NCBI GenBank assembly: GCA_019745395.1
Contig: JAIETG010000020.1
Coordinates: forward strand, 51,424 to 115,423
Direction: 5' to 3'
From: Rhabdochlamydiaceae bacterium
Lineage (GTDB): Bacteria; Chlamydiota; Chlamydiia; Chlamydiales; Rhabdochlamydiaceae
Length of the DNA stretch: 64,000 nucleotides
Made by a program: the position numbers and the translations under genes. Below the pieces are notes generated by a model. It did not search any database, was not told the origin of the DNA, and saw only the letters and a list, made by a program, of their open reading frames with translations. Of the stretch, positions 33,916-43,646 are shown piece by piece. Within the stretch, counting starts at the first letter, position 1. Every line of letters begins with the position of its first letter.

Positions 33916-34800
33916 TTAATAGTTCGTATTGGTATCTACTAAAAAGTTGCTGTTGTTAGCTAGCGCAAGGTAGGGTCTTGAGCCCGTTTTTTTGCCGCCA
34001 AAAGCATAAGTAAGTCCAAAAGAAACATTGGCTGCGTAGTTTTTAGATTCGACATCTCCAGAACCACTTCTAGCTCCCATATAAACTCCATGTCCAAACA
34101 TGCTGAGAGAGTGAGTTAGAGGGGCTTTAAAGCTTGCTCCTACAATGTAGGTTCCCGCTCTTCCTGAAGTGTACATAAGTCCGGGGCCGTAAGGAGTTCC
34201 TGCCCAAATCATGGTTTCTCCATGGTTTTTGAAAATATGAGTCCAAAAGGCGTTGACTTGATTGATCGCTTTAAAGGTGACAGGCAGCGCGCTGTAATGT
34301 TTATGGGCTTTGTCCGTTCCGTAAGAACCTTGCAATCCAAACTCGTTGCCCCCTTTGACTAAGTAGCCGAATTGTCCTCTAACTTGAGCTATAGTAGGGC
34401 TGAGGTTAAAGACTCCGTAGTTGTCCTCCAAATCCCAGTCATAGCAGGCCCCTGCATTAAATCCAGAGTCGTGGGGGGTCATTCGAAAAAGACCTACTGT
34501 GGCAAAGCCTTGAAGCTGCAAAGCTTTAGTATCTGTAGATCCTCTACCGTTCCATGCGTATACTCCAAAACTACCTCCGCCTTGGATTCCAAATCCTTGA
34601 TTTTGTTTTGGAATAGCATAGGCTAGATTGAGGCTTCCAACGGCTCCCATGTTTCCTCCCCAGCTTCCTTCAGGAAGACTTCGGAAACTGTCTAATCCTA
34701 AAGAAACGTCTCCACCTAAAGGAAAGGCGCTAGGTTCTTTTTCTGTTGCAGACAATGTGAAAATAGAAAGAGCGGATAGGCAAAATAAACGAATGTACAT
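33916..34800 (-). CDS. Putative outer-membrane beta-barrel protein
   Basis: This 294-residue secreted protein has a signal peptide (MYIRLFCLSALSIFTLSATE) and a Gly- and aromatic-rich body with alternating strands (GFGIQGGGSFGVYAW, YAANVSFGLTYAFGG), which is typical of an outer-membrane barrel. I cannot name the family. The start at 34800 is chosen because GGAGG lies seven bases upstream; the frame is open ten codons further. The C-terminus (DTNTNY) lacks the canonical terminal Phe, although an aromatic closes it. It is divergent from the propeller genes that follow and may be part of the same envelope set. Confidence 0.65.
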   Translation of the reverse strand: MYIRLFCLSALSIFTLSATEKEPSAFPLGGDVSLGLDSFRSLPEGSWGGNMGAVGSLNLAYAIPKQNQGFGIQGGGSFGVYAWNGRGSTDTKALQLQGFATVGLFRMTPHDSGFNAGACYDWDLEDNYGVFNLSPTIAQVRGQFGYLVKGGNEFGLQGSYGTDKAHKHYSALPVTFKAINQVNAFWTHIFKNHGETMIWAGTPYGPGLMYTSGRAGTYIVGASFKAPLTHSLSMFGHGVYMGARSGSGDVESKNYAANVSFGLTYAFGGKKTGSRPYLALANNSNFLVDTNTNY

Positions 34801-34923
34801 CTCAAAACCTCCATATAGCAAGATGGTCACGCTACCGAAAATTCTCCAATAAAATCAAGATTTAATTTGTTGACCCGTTTGATTTTTTTCTTTACTATGG
34901 CCATACTTTGAAGCGGATTTTTT

Positions 34924-35895
34924 ATGAGATATCCTTTAGTTTTTTTGACCGTCTATTGCTCTTGTTTTTTTTCTTTTGTTTGCAGTTCTGAACCTTTTCT
35001 GGAAAATATTAGACAAGTTACGTTTTCGAGTATGGGCTTTGAAAAAGCGGGAGAGGCGTATTTTTCCCCTGATGGGAAAGCCATTGTGTTTCAAGCTGTT
35101 CCAATCGGAGAAAAAAACTATCAGATCTACACTTTGCGGTTGGATGGAGGAAGTCCTGTTCTTGTCAGCACGGGAAAGGGGTCTTGTACTTGCGCTTTTT
35201 TTAGACCAGATGGAAAAAAAATAATCTTTGCTTCCAGTCATAGCGCTCCTGAGGAAATAGAAAAAAAAGATTCGGACGGGAAATATGTCTGGGATCTAAC
35301 TCCTTACATGAATATTTATGAAGCAAATCCCGATGGAAGTGATCTTGTACCATTGACATCTGGCCCTGCCTATCATGCGGAATGTGCTTATTCTTTTGAT
35401 GGGTCGGAAATAGTTTATGCGAGCAATGAGACGGGGAGCATGAACTTGTTTATCATGAATGCTGATGGCTCTTTTGTAAGACAGCTTACTCATACAGACT
35501 ATTCTTATAATGGGGGGCCATTTTTTTCTCCTGATGGGTCTCAGATTCTTTTTAGAACAGATCGATCTCAAAAGGACTATTTGCAGCTATTTCTTGTAGA
35601 TCGAGAGGGTAGAGAAAGGCAGCTAACGGATAATTCCGCTGTCAATTGGGCTCCTTATTGGCACCCTAATGGAAAAGTGATTACGTATACTACTTCGATT
35701 CATGGGCATCATCAATATGAACTCTATCTTATGAACATAGAAACTGGAGTACAGTGTCGCCTGACAGAAAATCCCTCTTTTGACGGACTCTCTGTTTTTG
35801 ATAGAGAAGGAAGTCGCATTCTTTGGACTTCTAAGCGAGGGGATGGTTCCTGCCAAGTTTTTCTCGCAGATTTTATAATGCCCGATATACTTTAA
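34924..35895 (+). CDS. Secreted TolB-like six-bladed propeller protein
   Basis: A signal peptide (about 22 residues, ending FVCSS) is followed by six PD40-type repeats, each with a -F/Y-S-P/D-G-x-x-I- pattern: AYFSPDGKAIVF, AFFRPDGKKIIF, CAYSFDGSEIVY, PFFSPDGSQILF, PYWHPNGKVITY and SVFDREGSRILW. This is the TolB C-terminal propeller without the N-terminal TolB domain. It probably acts in the periplasm, but the ligand is unknown. The next secreted gene starts 18 bp after its stop. Confidence 0.82.
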   Translation: MRYPLVFLTVYCSCFFSFVCSSEPFLENIRQVTFSSMGFEKAGEAYFSPDGKAIVFQAVPIGEKNYQIYTLRLDGGSPVLVSTGKGSCTCAFFRPDGKKIIFASSHSAPEEIEKKDSDGKYVWDLTPYMNIYEANPDGSDLVPLTSGPAYHAECAYSFDGSEIVYASNETGSMNLFIMNADGSFVRQLTHTDYSYNGGPFFSPDGSQILFRTDRSQKDYLQLFLVDREGRERQLTDNSAVNWAPYWHPNGKVITYTTSIHGHHQYELYLMNIETGVQCRLTENPSFDGLSVFDREGSRILWTSKRGDGSCQVFLADFIMPDIL

Positions 35896-35913
35896 TAATA
35901 TGTGATAGTTTTT

Positions 35914-37350
35914 ATGTTTAGATCTATAAAATTTTTTTGCCTCTTATTGTCTTTGACTATTACCGCTCAAAAGATTTACTCGGATCCTTTAACATTCAAT
36001 CAGACAGATTCTCTTACTCCCATTTTGCCTCCTCATTCTGTGCCTTTTACTATAGATATCCAGCTCGCTAATGTTCAGATCCCAGGAGGTTTGCAAACGT
36101 ATGTCTTTGGTCTTGATGGTCATAACTGCGTTTTTTTATCTGGAAGAACTAATGGCCTTCATGGCTTTAATTTCGGTAACGATAATTTTCCTCCATTGGA
36201 GCAAAATACTAATGTGTATGTCTTGGACCTTAAGACATCTGAAGTGTATGTCAAATCTCTAGCAGATCCTAGTTCTGGTCTTAGCCAATCAGAGATAGAT
36301 TCTTTATCTGTAACAGCGGCGCAGTTTTTTCAGTCTAATAAAACCTTATATATGAACGGAGGTTATGGCGTAGATACCAATACTGGGACATTTGGAACTA
36401 AGCCTATTCTGTCAGCTATCGATATTCCAGGACTTATTCATTGGGTAAAAAAACCTAGCAAAAAAGAGACAGCCAAACAGCACATTAGACAAATTTCCCA
36501 TCCCATTTTTCAGGTTACGGGAGGCGCGCTTTATCAGAGCAATCCTCATGCGCCATTTTTGCTCATGTTTGGACAGAATTTTGATGGATTTTATTCTGCA
36601 TTTTCTAATGGGGTATACACACAGCAAGTTCGTAGTTTTCGGTTAATTGATGATGGATATGCGTTAGCCGTATTTGCAGAAAAGTATAACCAGCCAAATC
36701 CTAACTATCGCCGAAGAGATTTAAATGTTGTTCCCATTATTCAAGCTAAAGGAAATAGCTATGAGGAGTCTTTTCTTGCTTTATCTGGCGTGTTTACTTT
36801 AGATGGAGGGGTGTGGACAGTTCCCGTATTCATTAATGCATTCGGAGATTCGTTTATGCCCGATCCTCTTGATGAAAATACCTTTAAACAAGGCATGAAT
36901 AATTACAATTCTGCTCGTCTGGGCCTTTTTTCTAAAAAAACAGGGGAGATGCATACGCTTCTTTTAGGGGGGATTTCTTATGAGTTTCCTTTGAATGGGG
37001 AGTTTCTCTTCGATGCAGAAATGCCCTTTGACAACAGTGTTACAGATGTAGTAATCGATAAAAATGGGAATATAGCTCAATATTTAATGGCCAATTCCTA
37101 TCCTTTTATTCTTTCCATTTTTGGATCTCTTCCCGGTGGTCCGCTTTTGTTTGGAGCTGGAGCTCGGTTTGTTCCTGCTGGGAATTTGCCAAATTTTTCT
37201 CAGAGAGTGTTTTCTTTAGACTCTTTAAAGCAGCGAACTCTCCTGGGTTATGTCGTTGGAGGAATTATGAGCACTTTGCCAGATACACAGTTTGCTACAG
37301 ATTCGGCAGCATCACCTTATATTTTTGAAGTATATGCAACTCCTCGTTAG
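35914..37350 (+). CDS. Secreted protein, probable kelch/propeller-like
   Basis: This 478-residue protein starts with a signal peptide (MFRSIKFFCLLLSLTITAQKIYSD). The body is rich in Gly, Asn, Phe and Tyr with repeated beta-type segments such as QTYVFGLDGHNCVFLSGRTNGLHG and GEMHTLLLGGISYEFP, which suggests a propeller or kelch-like fold. I do not recognise a named family. A GTG at 35902 would add four residues, but the ATG is taken. Its closeness to the TolB-like gene suggests co-expression and an envelope or secreted role. Confidence 0.6.
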   Translation: MFRSIKFFCLLLSLTITAQKIYSDPLTFNQTDSLTPILPPHSVPFTIDIQLANVQIPGGLQTYVFGLDGHNCVFLSGRTNGLHGFNFGNDNFPPLEQNTNVYVLDLKTSEVYVKSLADPSSGLSQSEIDSLSVTAAQFFQSNKTLYMNGGYGVDTNTGTFGTKPILSAIDIPGLIHWVKKPSKKETAKQHIRQISHPIFQVTGGALYQSNPHAPFLLMFGQNFDGFYSAFSNGVYTQQVRSFRLIDDGYALAVFAEKYNQPNPNYRRRDLNVVPIIQAKGNSYEESFLALSGVFTLDGGVWTVPVFINAFGDSFMPDPLDENTFKQGMNNYNSARLGLFSKKTGEMHTLLLGGISYEFPLNGEFLFDAEMPFDNSVTDVVIDKNGNIAQYLMANSYPFILSIFGSLPGGPLLFGAGARFVPAGNLPNFSQRVFSLDSLKQRTLLGYVVGGIMSTLPDTQFATDSAASPYIFEVYATPR

Positions 37351-37413
37351 AGGAGCAAAAGCATCTACTCAAGAGATATCCCATCAATATTACGCGCTTG
37401 AGTTATTGAATGC

Positions 37414-40400
37414 TTAAGGTCCGATGATTTCCCTGTCTTGAGAGATCAAGGGCAGTACATCCACGATGCTTGGGGACCAATCGAGTCCCTTTGAGTAGAC
37501 AACATTACTTGCTATATAGCAGGCTATGATGGCTTTTTTATGGATGTCGGGTAGCTCTTGGAAAATACGTGCGGAGTATTTTTCTTTGAGCGTCGGAGGG
37601 CAGTGGTTTAAAAGAGCTCTGTTTAAAGGGTCTTGAGGATCTTTAGGTAGGGTGATGTTTTGTAGGTAATCGAGGAGCTCGTACATGTAGGTATTGATGC
37701 GATAAGAGATTTCATCGGAAATATCGGTAAGAGAGCCTTTAGTTTTTTTATAGGTGGAAAGAAGTAAGGTAGCTTCATTCAAAGCTTTTTGGCGGATGAG
37801 CTCGAGGATTTCTTTGACCAGTTGGGGTTTTTCAAGGATAAATTCTTCAGGTTTTAAACAAAGACTGCAAATTACTTCGAAAGAGGAGCAGATTACGCCT
37901 CCTTTATTGGCAGAGCTGTCTTTGATAATAATTGTACCTTTTTTTTCTAAAGCTTTTCGAGCAAAAGGGGAAAGATAGAGATTTGCTCCTTCCACAATAG
38001 CACGAGCTGTAGGTTTACCTGCTGGGTCTAAAAAGTCTTGGATATTGGTTTCGTTCAGTGTTCGAGGGCGTCCTCCTGCTGGTATGAAAATATCCGCGGG
38101 AGTTTCGTGAATGGTGTGGCGCAAAAGATGGTTCATCTCATTTCCAGATAACCATTCTTCTACGAGCTTGCCTTGTTTCTTTTTCCAGCAAAGAGTTTGA
38201 AAAGTATAGGCGTTTTGTTCCCGTTTACTGCGAACATCGAGTAGGAATCCTCCTTCCGATAGTAATTCAGGAGGGTAAAAACGCAGGGTTTTTTGCTCGA
38301 GAAAAAGTTTTTTTAGCTCTTGAAGATTCAGCCCCTTGGGATCGAAAATCATCCCTGAAATATCGAGCGACATTAAAAGATGCGCTGTCTTAGGATAAGA
38401 GTTTGCTAAAATGAGCATCTCATTTCCTGCAACATCACCATCTGGCCCCCCGGTCATTTTTAGCGTGAAGGAGTCTTTTTGCGGATCGATTCCTAAAAAC
38501 TTTAAAGCTTCTTCCACGTAGACGTTGAGTCCGAAAGAGGTAACTCCAAACTCTTTGTGATTGATCCCTAGGCTGGATTTACTCGAAATGAATGCTCCGC
38601 CCGGTTTATAGCCGGATTGTTCACTGTAGAGAGCAATCCACTCGATGATTTCATTGTGCATATTTTCATCGGGACCCAAGTAGACGTATTCTGGTTTGTG
38701 AAAATAGTCAACAATATGTTTGGCTTTTAACGTTCCATCGGGAAGACAGTTGAGCAATGTGACAAAACTTTCTATGTAAGAGCGTTGAGATTGATGTAAG
38801 TGCTCAAGCTTTTGATCGACTAAAAACACTTGTAGTCTTTTTTGCACTTCCTCACAGGGGATATTTGCTTCTTCTAGTTCTTTGCAAAAGACTTCAGCTT
38901 CTTTAGAGAGCTTTTCAAAGGGCTCTAAGAAAATGACTCCTTTAGCGCCGCCTTCTGGAATGTCTTTGTTTTTCTTTTGTTGCGTATAGGCAAGATTGTA
39001 GCATTCATAGAAAACGTTATTTCTTTCTGCTATGGTTCTTTCTTGTCTGTCGGGGACAATGGTTCTAAGACCGCCTCGAGAAAGGTCTTTAAAACGGATG
39101 TGAAATCCTAGAAAATGAAAGCCCTTCATAAAATAGATGGCATAAGGTATTTCTGGAAATTTTTCTTTGCGGTCGTAGGGTAACGCATCGAGATAAAGAG
39201 GATCTAGCCGAAAGCTAAAGGCTGTTTTATTATTGCGATAGAAGTTGGTTTTGAGAAGGAAGTCTACAAAATGTAGTCCTTGTCTTAAGATGTTTTTACG
39301 TAAGGTGTCATTTAGCGCATTTCCTGTATCGAGCTGATCAATGAGTTGTGTGAGTTTTTTTTTCGTTTCTAAGTACGCTTCGATCTGATGCGTCTCTGGG
39401 TGAAACTTTTGTTCAAAGGCATCAAGAAGAAGGCATGTGAGCTCTGGGTGTCTGCATATCCCTTCTTCTATATGACGCAGAGAGTACGCATTGAGATCTA
39501 AATGTACCAAAGCTTGGTGGATAAAATAGATCATAGCTTTGATAAGATTTCCAAGATTTCCACTAACAAGTCCGGAATCAACAAAGATGGACTCAATGGA
39601 TTCCATTCCTTCAAAATATTTGGAAGTGACAAATTCTTGTAAAAAGTCTGTGACGTTTGCCTCTTCCCAGGCAGCTTTCCCATTCATGCCGTGAAGACCT
39701 ATGGACATGAGAAGGATATTTTGTTTGCCGTAAGCGTTGATATAGATCGCATTGACTCGTTTAATGGCAAGCTTGTGGCGGTGGATGATTTTAGCTAGAC
39801 GATACAAAAAACCACACTTAGGGACATGGCGCCAAGCGAAGACGAGCTGTAAGGAAGGAGCTTCTTTTTTCTCTTTCCAATCTTCGTTGTATTTTTCTTG
39901 ATATTGGCAATTATCTCTTGTTTTCGCTCGAAAGAACATATCGAGAGCAATGACTAGCCTTTCAGACGTTAATGACCGCAAAAATCGAGGATTAAGTTGC
40001 TGGATTAGCTCATTAAGGTCGCTTTCTTGGACTTGATGGTTGCGTTCTTTAAGCTGTTTAAGGATTTCCTTGTATTGTGCAGCTGAAAATAGTTCTTCTG
40101 CTGACTCTTCTTCGGAAAAAGTGGTAAAAGAAATGGTGGCAACTCTTAGACATGCAGCTTTTGGGAAGGGAAGAGGAGCATTGGAGACAAAAGAACGATA
40201 GTTTTTGATCCCTCTAGTTTGATATTGGGCGAGAACCTTTAAATCGGCGTCGGGGCTGTCTAGACAAAGAGATAAGGCCTCGTTTTTCAGGTGGATCTGG
40301 ATAAAGTAATTTTGCAGGGGGAACCCGATCAGGCTTCTTGCGATCAAAAGAACATTCTTATGGTCGACCTCCTCGAAGAAACTCGGGGGCATGTGGCTTT

Positions 40401-40479
40401 CTAGCCACTCATAGAAGGTCTTGATTTTTTCGCCTTCTTGGAGAATTTCTCTTTGTAGCTGCTCTTTAGAGGGAGACAT
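37414..40479 (-). CDS. NAD-specific glutamate dehydrogenase, large type
   Basis: This converts glutamate to 2-oxoglutarate and ammonia with NAD, feeding host-derived glutamate into the TCA cycle. At 1021 residues it is close to the 115-kDa class of large GDHs rather than the 180-kDa bacterial class. The catalytic part contains GGLRTIVPDRQERTIAE, IPEGGAKGVIFLEP (catalytic Lys region), YLGPDENMHNEIIEW, TGGPDGDVAGNEM and PAGGRPRTLNETN. The N-terminal half is poorly conserved, as is usual. It stands alone, with no partner gene. Confidence 0.92.
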   Translation of the reverse strand: MSPSKEQLQREILQEGEKIKTFYEWLESHMPPSFFEEVDHKNVLLIARSLIGFPLQNYFIQIHLKNEALSLCLDSPDADLKVLAQYQTRGIKNYRSFVSNAPLPFPKAACLRVATISFTTFSEEESAEELFSAAQYKEILKQLKERNHQVQESDLNELIQQLNPRFLRSLTSERLVIALDMFFRAKTRDNCQYQEKYNEDWKEKKEAPSLQLVFAWRHVPKCGFLYRLAKIIHRHKLAIKRVNAIYINAYGKQNILLMSIGLHGMNGKAAWEEANVTDFLQEFVTSKYFEGMESIESIFVDSGLVSGNLGNLIKAMIYFIHQALVHLDLNAYSLRHIEEGICRHPELTCLLLDAFEQKFHPETHQIEAYLETKKKLTQLIDQLDTGNALNDTLRKNILRQGLHFVDFLLKTNFYRNNKTAFSFRLDPLYLDALPYDRKEKFPEIPYAIYFMKGFHFLGFHIRFKDLSRGGLRTIVPDRQERTIAERNNVFYECYNLAYTQQKKNKDIPEGGAKGVIFLEPFEKLSKEAEVFCKELEEANIPCEEVQKRLQVFLVDQKLEHLHQSQRSYIESFVTLLNCLPDGTLKAKHIVDYFHKPEYVYLGPDENMHNEIIEWIALYSEQSGYKPGGAFISSKSSLGINHKEFGVTSFGLNVYVEEALKFLGIDPQKDSFTLKMTGGPDGDVAGNEMLILANSYPKTAHLLMSLDISGMIFDPKGLNLQELKKLFLEQKTLRFYPPELLSEGGFLLDVRSKREQNAYTFQTLCWKKKQGKLVEEWLSGNEMNHLLRHTIHETPADIFIPAGGRPRTLNETNIQDFLDPAGKPTARAIVEGANLYLSPFARKALEKKGTIIIKDSSANKGGVICSSFEVICSLCLKPEEFILEKPQLVKEILELIRQKALNEATLLLSTYKKTKGSLTDISDEISYRINTYMYELLDYLQNITLPKDPQDPLNRALLNHCPPTLKEKYSARIFQELPDIHKKAIIACYIASNVVYSKGLDWSPSIVDVLPLISQDREIIGP

Positions 40480-40555
40480 AAGATAAGCTCTCTTTCATTT
40501 CGTCGATTAACTTAATTTTTATACTTTTAATTAAAAAAATCAAGTTAATTTTTTA

Positions 40556-41275
40556 CTATTCGTCCTTTTTTTTGCTCACAGATTGTAAAATCCGTAGCTG
40601 ATCTGATAGGGAATATAGCGATACTAAGCGAGCCACTAAAATTGCTACATAAAACTGGCCGATCATTCCTTCGAAAACGACAGCTGTTTGCGCGGTATCT
40701 TTAACGGCTATAATATCCCCAAAGCCAACGGTAAGTAGGGTAATAAAACTGAAATAGAGCAAATCGGAGATGGTTTCTGCGTAGGCCATTATAGAATAGG
40801 TTTCTCCTCGGCTTAAAAAACTTCCCGGTACTACATATTCAATGAGCCAGTAAAGATAAGCAAATCCTATGGCGACTAAAAAAAAGGCGCAGATTACACC
40901 TTTTAACGTCTCAAAGTTGACTTTTGCCTTGGTAAGCACATCAGTAATAATAGAAATCGTGCATAAAAAAGAAAAAAGAACGCTCAGTAAGCTAGTAGCA
41001 ATCAGGCTCCAAGGCTGGTTTGAGTATAGATCCCACCAACATAGAAGAACTGCCGGAATGGCAATGCAGGTTTCGGCTATTTTGATTTTACGAGAATGTT
41101 TGCAGTTGAAGATTGCAGCTAAAATAGTTCCTGTAATTAAGAGCTTCCATACCCCCAAATAGAAATCCCCTCGATCGTAAGGGCGGAATGTAAAAAGAAC
41201 GAGTAGACAGGCAAGAAGTAGGTTGTAATGTCCTTTAAAAAAGCTGTATCTCTTGAAGGGTAGCAACGAACGCAT
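40556..41275 (-). CDS. Two-pore-domain-type K+ channel protein
   Basis: This 239-residue inner-membrane protein has about six hydrophobic segments. Near the C-terminus a pore loop contains the K+ selectivity filter TVGFGD in the context LYFSFITLLTVGFGDI, followed by a final membrane helix. A voltage-sensor Arg ladder is not obvious. The start at 41275 follows GGAG; the upstream in-frame ATG (41287) is possible. It lies 19 bp after a PEBP-family gene and probably shares its transcript. Expected role: passive K+ flux. Confidence 0.88.
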   Translation of the reverse strand: MRSLLPFKRYSFFKGHYNLLLACLLVLFTFRPYDRGDFYLGVWKLLITGTILAAIFNCKHSRKIKIAETCIAIPAVLLCWWDLYSNQPWSLIATSLLSVLFSFLCTISIITDVLTKAKVNFETLKGVICAFFLVAIGFAYLYWLIEYVVPGSFLSRGETYSIMAYAETISDLLYFSFITLLTVGFGDIIAVKDTAQTAVVFEGMIGQFYVAILVARLVSLYSLSDQLRILQSVSKKKDE

Positions 41276-41294
41276 TTTTTTCTCCATAAATGGG

Positions 41295-41759
41295 TTATTT
41301 GCTAAAAAAACCAGTTAGCTTAGTTTCTGCAAGAATGTGTCCCTGCATCTCCTTTTGCAGTTCTTGGTAAGAACAGCCAGAGGGGAGAGGTAAAATTGTG
41401 TCTAAAGCGTAGATTGTGAAAACGTACGAATGCTTTTGTTTTGCAGGAGGACATGGGCCTCCATATCCAATCTCTTTAAAGTCATTAATTCCTTGTAAGA
41501 TTCCATGATCCTTGAATAGTTCCTGACTTGGAGACGGAGGTAAAGAGGTCAGGGTAGCTGGGATGTTATAGACAACCCAGTGTGTGAACTCCCCTTCTGG
41601 AGCATTTGGATCCGTTAGGGTCAGTGCAAACCTTTTTGTTCCCTCGGGAGGGTTTTGCCACTTAAGCTCAGGAGACAGGTCATCTCCCATGCAGGTATAC
41701 TGTGCAGGGATTGGGTCTTGATCCTGAAATTCAGGACTTGTTAGGGAAAAAATCGCCAT
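41295..41759 (-). CDS. YbhB/YbcL-type PEBP protein
   Basis: This phosphatidylethanolamine-binding-protein family member has 154 residues, the usual size for the bacterial YbhB group. It begins IFSLTSPEFQDQDPIPAQYTCMGDDLSPEL and contains DPNAPEGEFTHWVVYNI (the conserved D-P-D-A-P and H-W pattern) and GYGGPCPP. Bacterial members have no settled biochemical role. GGAG lies five bases before the ATG at 41759. It is followed closely by the channel gene. Confidence 0.92.
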   Translation of the reverse strand: MAIFSLTSPEFQDQDPIPAQYTCMGDDLSPELKWQNPPEGTKRFALTLTDPNAPEGEFTHWVVYNIPATLTSLPPSPSQELFKDHGILQGINDFKEIGYGGPCPPAKQKHSYVFTIYALDTILPLPSGCSYQELQKEMQGHILAETKLTGFFSK

Positions 41760-41870
41760 AATCACTCCAAGCGTTAGCGGTGGAAAGCCATATCAGCTCA
41801 TTGTCGAATCTTATTTTGAAAGATAGGCTGGAGCGATTTAAAAAGCAATTTTTCTAAAAATATAAAACAA

Positions 41871-42968
41871 TTAGGTCGCAGTTTTCCTAGGGGCTTGACC
41901 CAGTTTTTTTAATGTTCCAAAATGGGATCGTAGCGCGGAGAGAAAAGACCTGTTCTCATGATATGGTACTCCAAACTCTAACGCAGTAGATCGAACGATT
42001 GGTGAAATTTTGCGCAAATGTATGTGGCAAATATGGGGGAAAATATGATGTTCTACTTGGTGATTTAATCCGCCAAATAAGAAATTAATCAACTTACTTT
42101 TTGTAGCAAAATCCGAGGTAGTCATGAGCTGATGTTTTGCAAAGCTATGCTCTATCTTTCCTTCGGCATTAGGTAAGGGAAAAGCAACGTTTTCTACGAT
42201 GTGAGCAAGCTGGAAAATGATTGTTAGCATGAGTCCCATCGCGCCAAGAAGGCAGATGTACCCTACAAGAACTTGCCAGAAGGGGACTGATAAAACTATC
42301 AGGCCAACCACGAGAAATAACGAAATGTGAGTTAGCTTGAATAAAATTAAAAGGAACCTTTCTAAATAAGAAGGAGTTCCAGGTCCAGGGTTTTTAAAAA
42401 TGTGATAGATCCTTTTGAGATCCGAATAGTAGACCCAACGGATCAAATTCAAACTATATAAGAGCGGAGCATACCAGTGCTGAAAACGGTGAAAGAATCG
42501 ATGAGGAGCATTAGGACATACTCTTAATAAGATGGGAACATCGAGGTCTGAATCGTGGTCTATGATATTTGTGAATGTATGATGATCAACTGTATGTTCT
42601 TTTTTCCAATAAAAGGAACTGGCTCCAGAGAGGTCCATAAGATATCCCAATAGACGATTTACTCCGGAAGTTGATGCATAGGCGTTATGTAAAGCGTCAT
42701 GGGCGATGTTCATCGTGCCAATGGAGATGAGCACTCCAAGAAGGGTATAAAGCGCTATAACCCCGAGCCCTCCAACCATGTCTGCAAGTAGTATGATGTA
42801 GGTAAGCGCGACTAGGCCGATCAAGAAGAAAGATTTGATGTACATGGAAATATTTGCTTTGGGAGAAATTTGCCGCCCTTGGAAATATTGATTTATTCTT
42901 TTCTTTAATGTGGAGTGGAATTCACATCCAGCCTCTTTATTAAATGAAATTTTCTTTGATTCTTCCAT
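41871..42968 (-). CDS. Membrane fatty-acid desaturase
   Basis: This 365-residue di-iron membrane desaturase has the three His boxes: HDALH (90-94), HTVDHH (125-130) and QVEHH (around 313). The QxxHH third box is typical of front-end/acyl-lipid desaturases. No cytochrome b5 domain is fused, so electrons must come from another protein. Four or more hydrophobic helices are present. It would introduce double bases into acyl chains and needs oxygen, consistent with the oxidase operon nearby. The enzyme is unexpected compared with Chlamydiaceae. Confidence 0.93.
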   Translation of the reverse strand: MEESKKISFNKEAGCEFHSTLKKRINQYFQGRQISPKANISMYIKSFFLIGLVALTYIILLADMVGGLGVIALYTLLGVLISIGTMNIAHDALHNAYASTSGVNRLLGYLMDLSGASSFYWKKEHTVDHHTFTNIIDHDSDLDVPILLRVCPNAPHRFFHRFQHWYAPLLYSLNLIRWVYYSDLKRIYHIFKNPGPGTPSYLERFLLILFKLTHISLFLVVGLIVLSVPFWQVLVGYICLLGAMGLMLTIIFQLAHIVENVAFPLPNAEGKIEHSFAKHQLMTTSDFATKSKLINFLFGGLNHQVEHHIFPHICHIHLRKISPIVRSTALEFGVPYHENRSFLSALRSHFGTLKKLGQAPRKTAT

Positions 42969-43002
42969 TTTATTTTATCCTCATTTTCACGCAGTTCAAA
43001 AC

Positions 43003-43051
43003 TTAAGTGAATCGGCGGTTATGTAATATGTTGACCGGTATGTTCACTTAA
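43003..43051. repeat. 9-bp inverted repeat upstream of the desaturase
   Basis: TTAAGTGAA (43003-43011) and TTCACTTAA (43043-43051) are perfect inverted copies separated by 31 bases, 35 bp upstream of the desaturase start. This could be an operator or a leader hairpin. Confidence 0.4.
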
Positions 43052-43240
43052 AAGCAACCCTCTTCGTTAAAAGACCACGAATTTTATCGTGTTTCTTAAG
43101 GGAAAATACTTGAAACGCTTTTTTTGTCTTAAAAAAATAAACATAACCATCAAGGGAGAAGAATCCAAGATTTTTCTGTAATGGTTTTCTGCGAAAAGCT
43201 GCCTAAGTGGCAGCATTTGTTCTCTGTATTTGATCTAGCT

Positions 43241-43447
43241 TCAAATGGTTTTTATTTGTTTGTATATTTGAGGTTCATCGGACAAATGAGGACCTTCCGT
43301 TAGGATTCTTTGTTTAATCCTTATCGCTTGTCTTGTGCTAATTCCCAATAGCTTTGCTGCTTTATTCAGATTCATTTTTTCGTTGCATACCTTTGTAAAG
43401 GTATACAACCTATCTAATTCTTTTGTGCATATATACATACGTGCCAT
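43241..43447 (-). pseudogene. Transposase N-terminal fragment (ISNCY-like HTH)
   Basis: This 68-residue ORF contains ELDRLYTFTKVCNEKMNLNKAAKLLGISTRQAIRIKQRIL, the helix-turn-helix start seen in some IS transposases (ISNCY type: E-x-x-R, then K-x-x-x-x-AA-LLG-S-R-Q). After EGPHL the sequence leaves the family and stops, so the catalytic DDE part is missing. It is most likely a remnant of an insertion sequence, but a domesticated small DNA-binding protein is possible. Confidence 0.55.
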
Positions 43448-43646
43448 TTTTGCAGTCACCTCGCAGCTATTTTGTTATTAACTAAGATTAATAATTTACA
43501 GTAGCTGAAAAAGTGGCATTTCAACTAACTTCTAACAAGTTTTGTGTTTTAGTTTGCTTTTATTTTTGGATTTGTGTAGTCTATTGCTGTTTTTTGTGTG
43601 AATTACATGACTTAATGAAGTTGGATTTTAAAGGTAGTAGGGCTTT

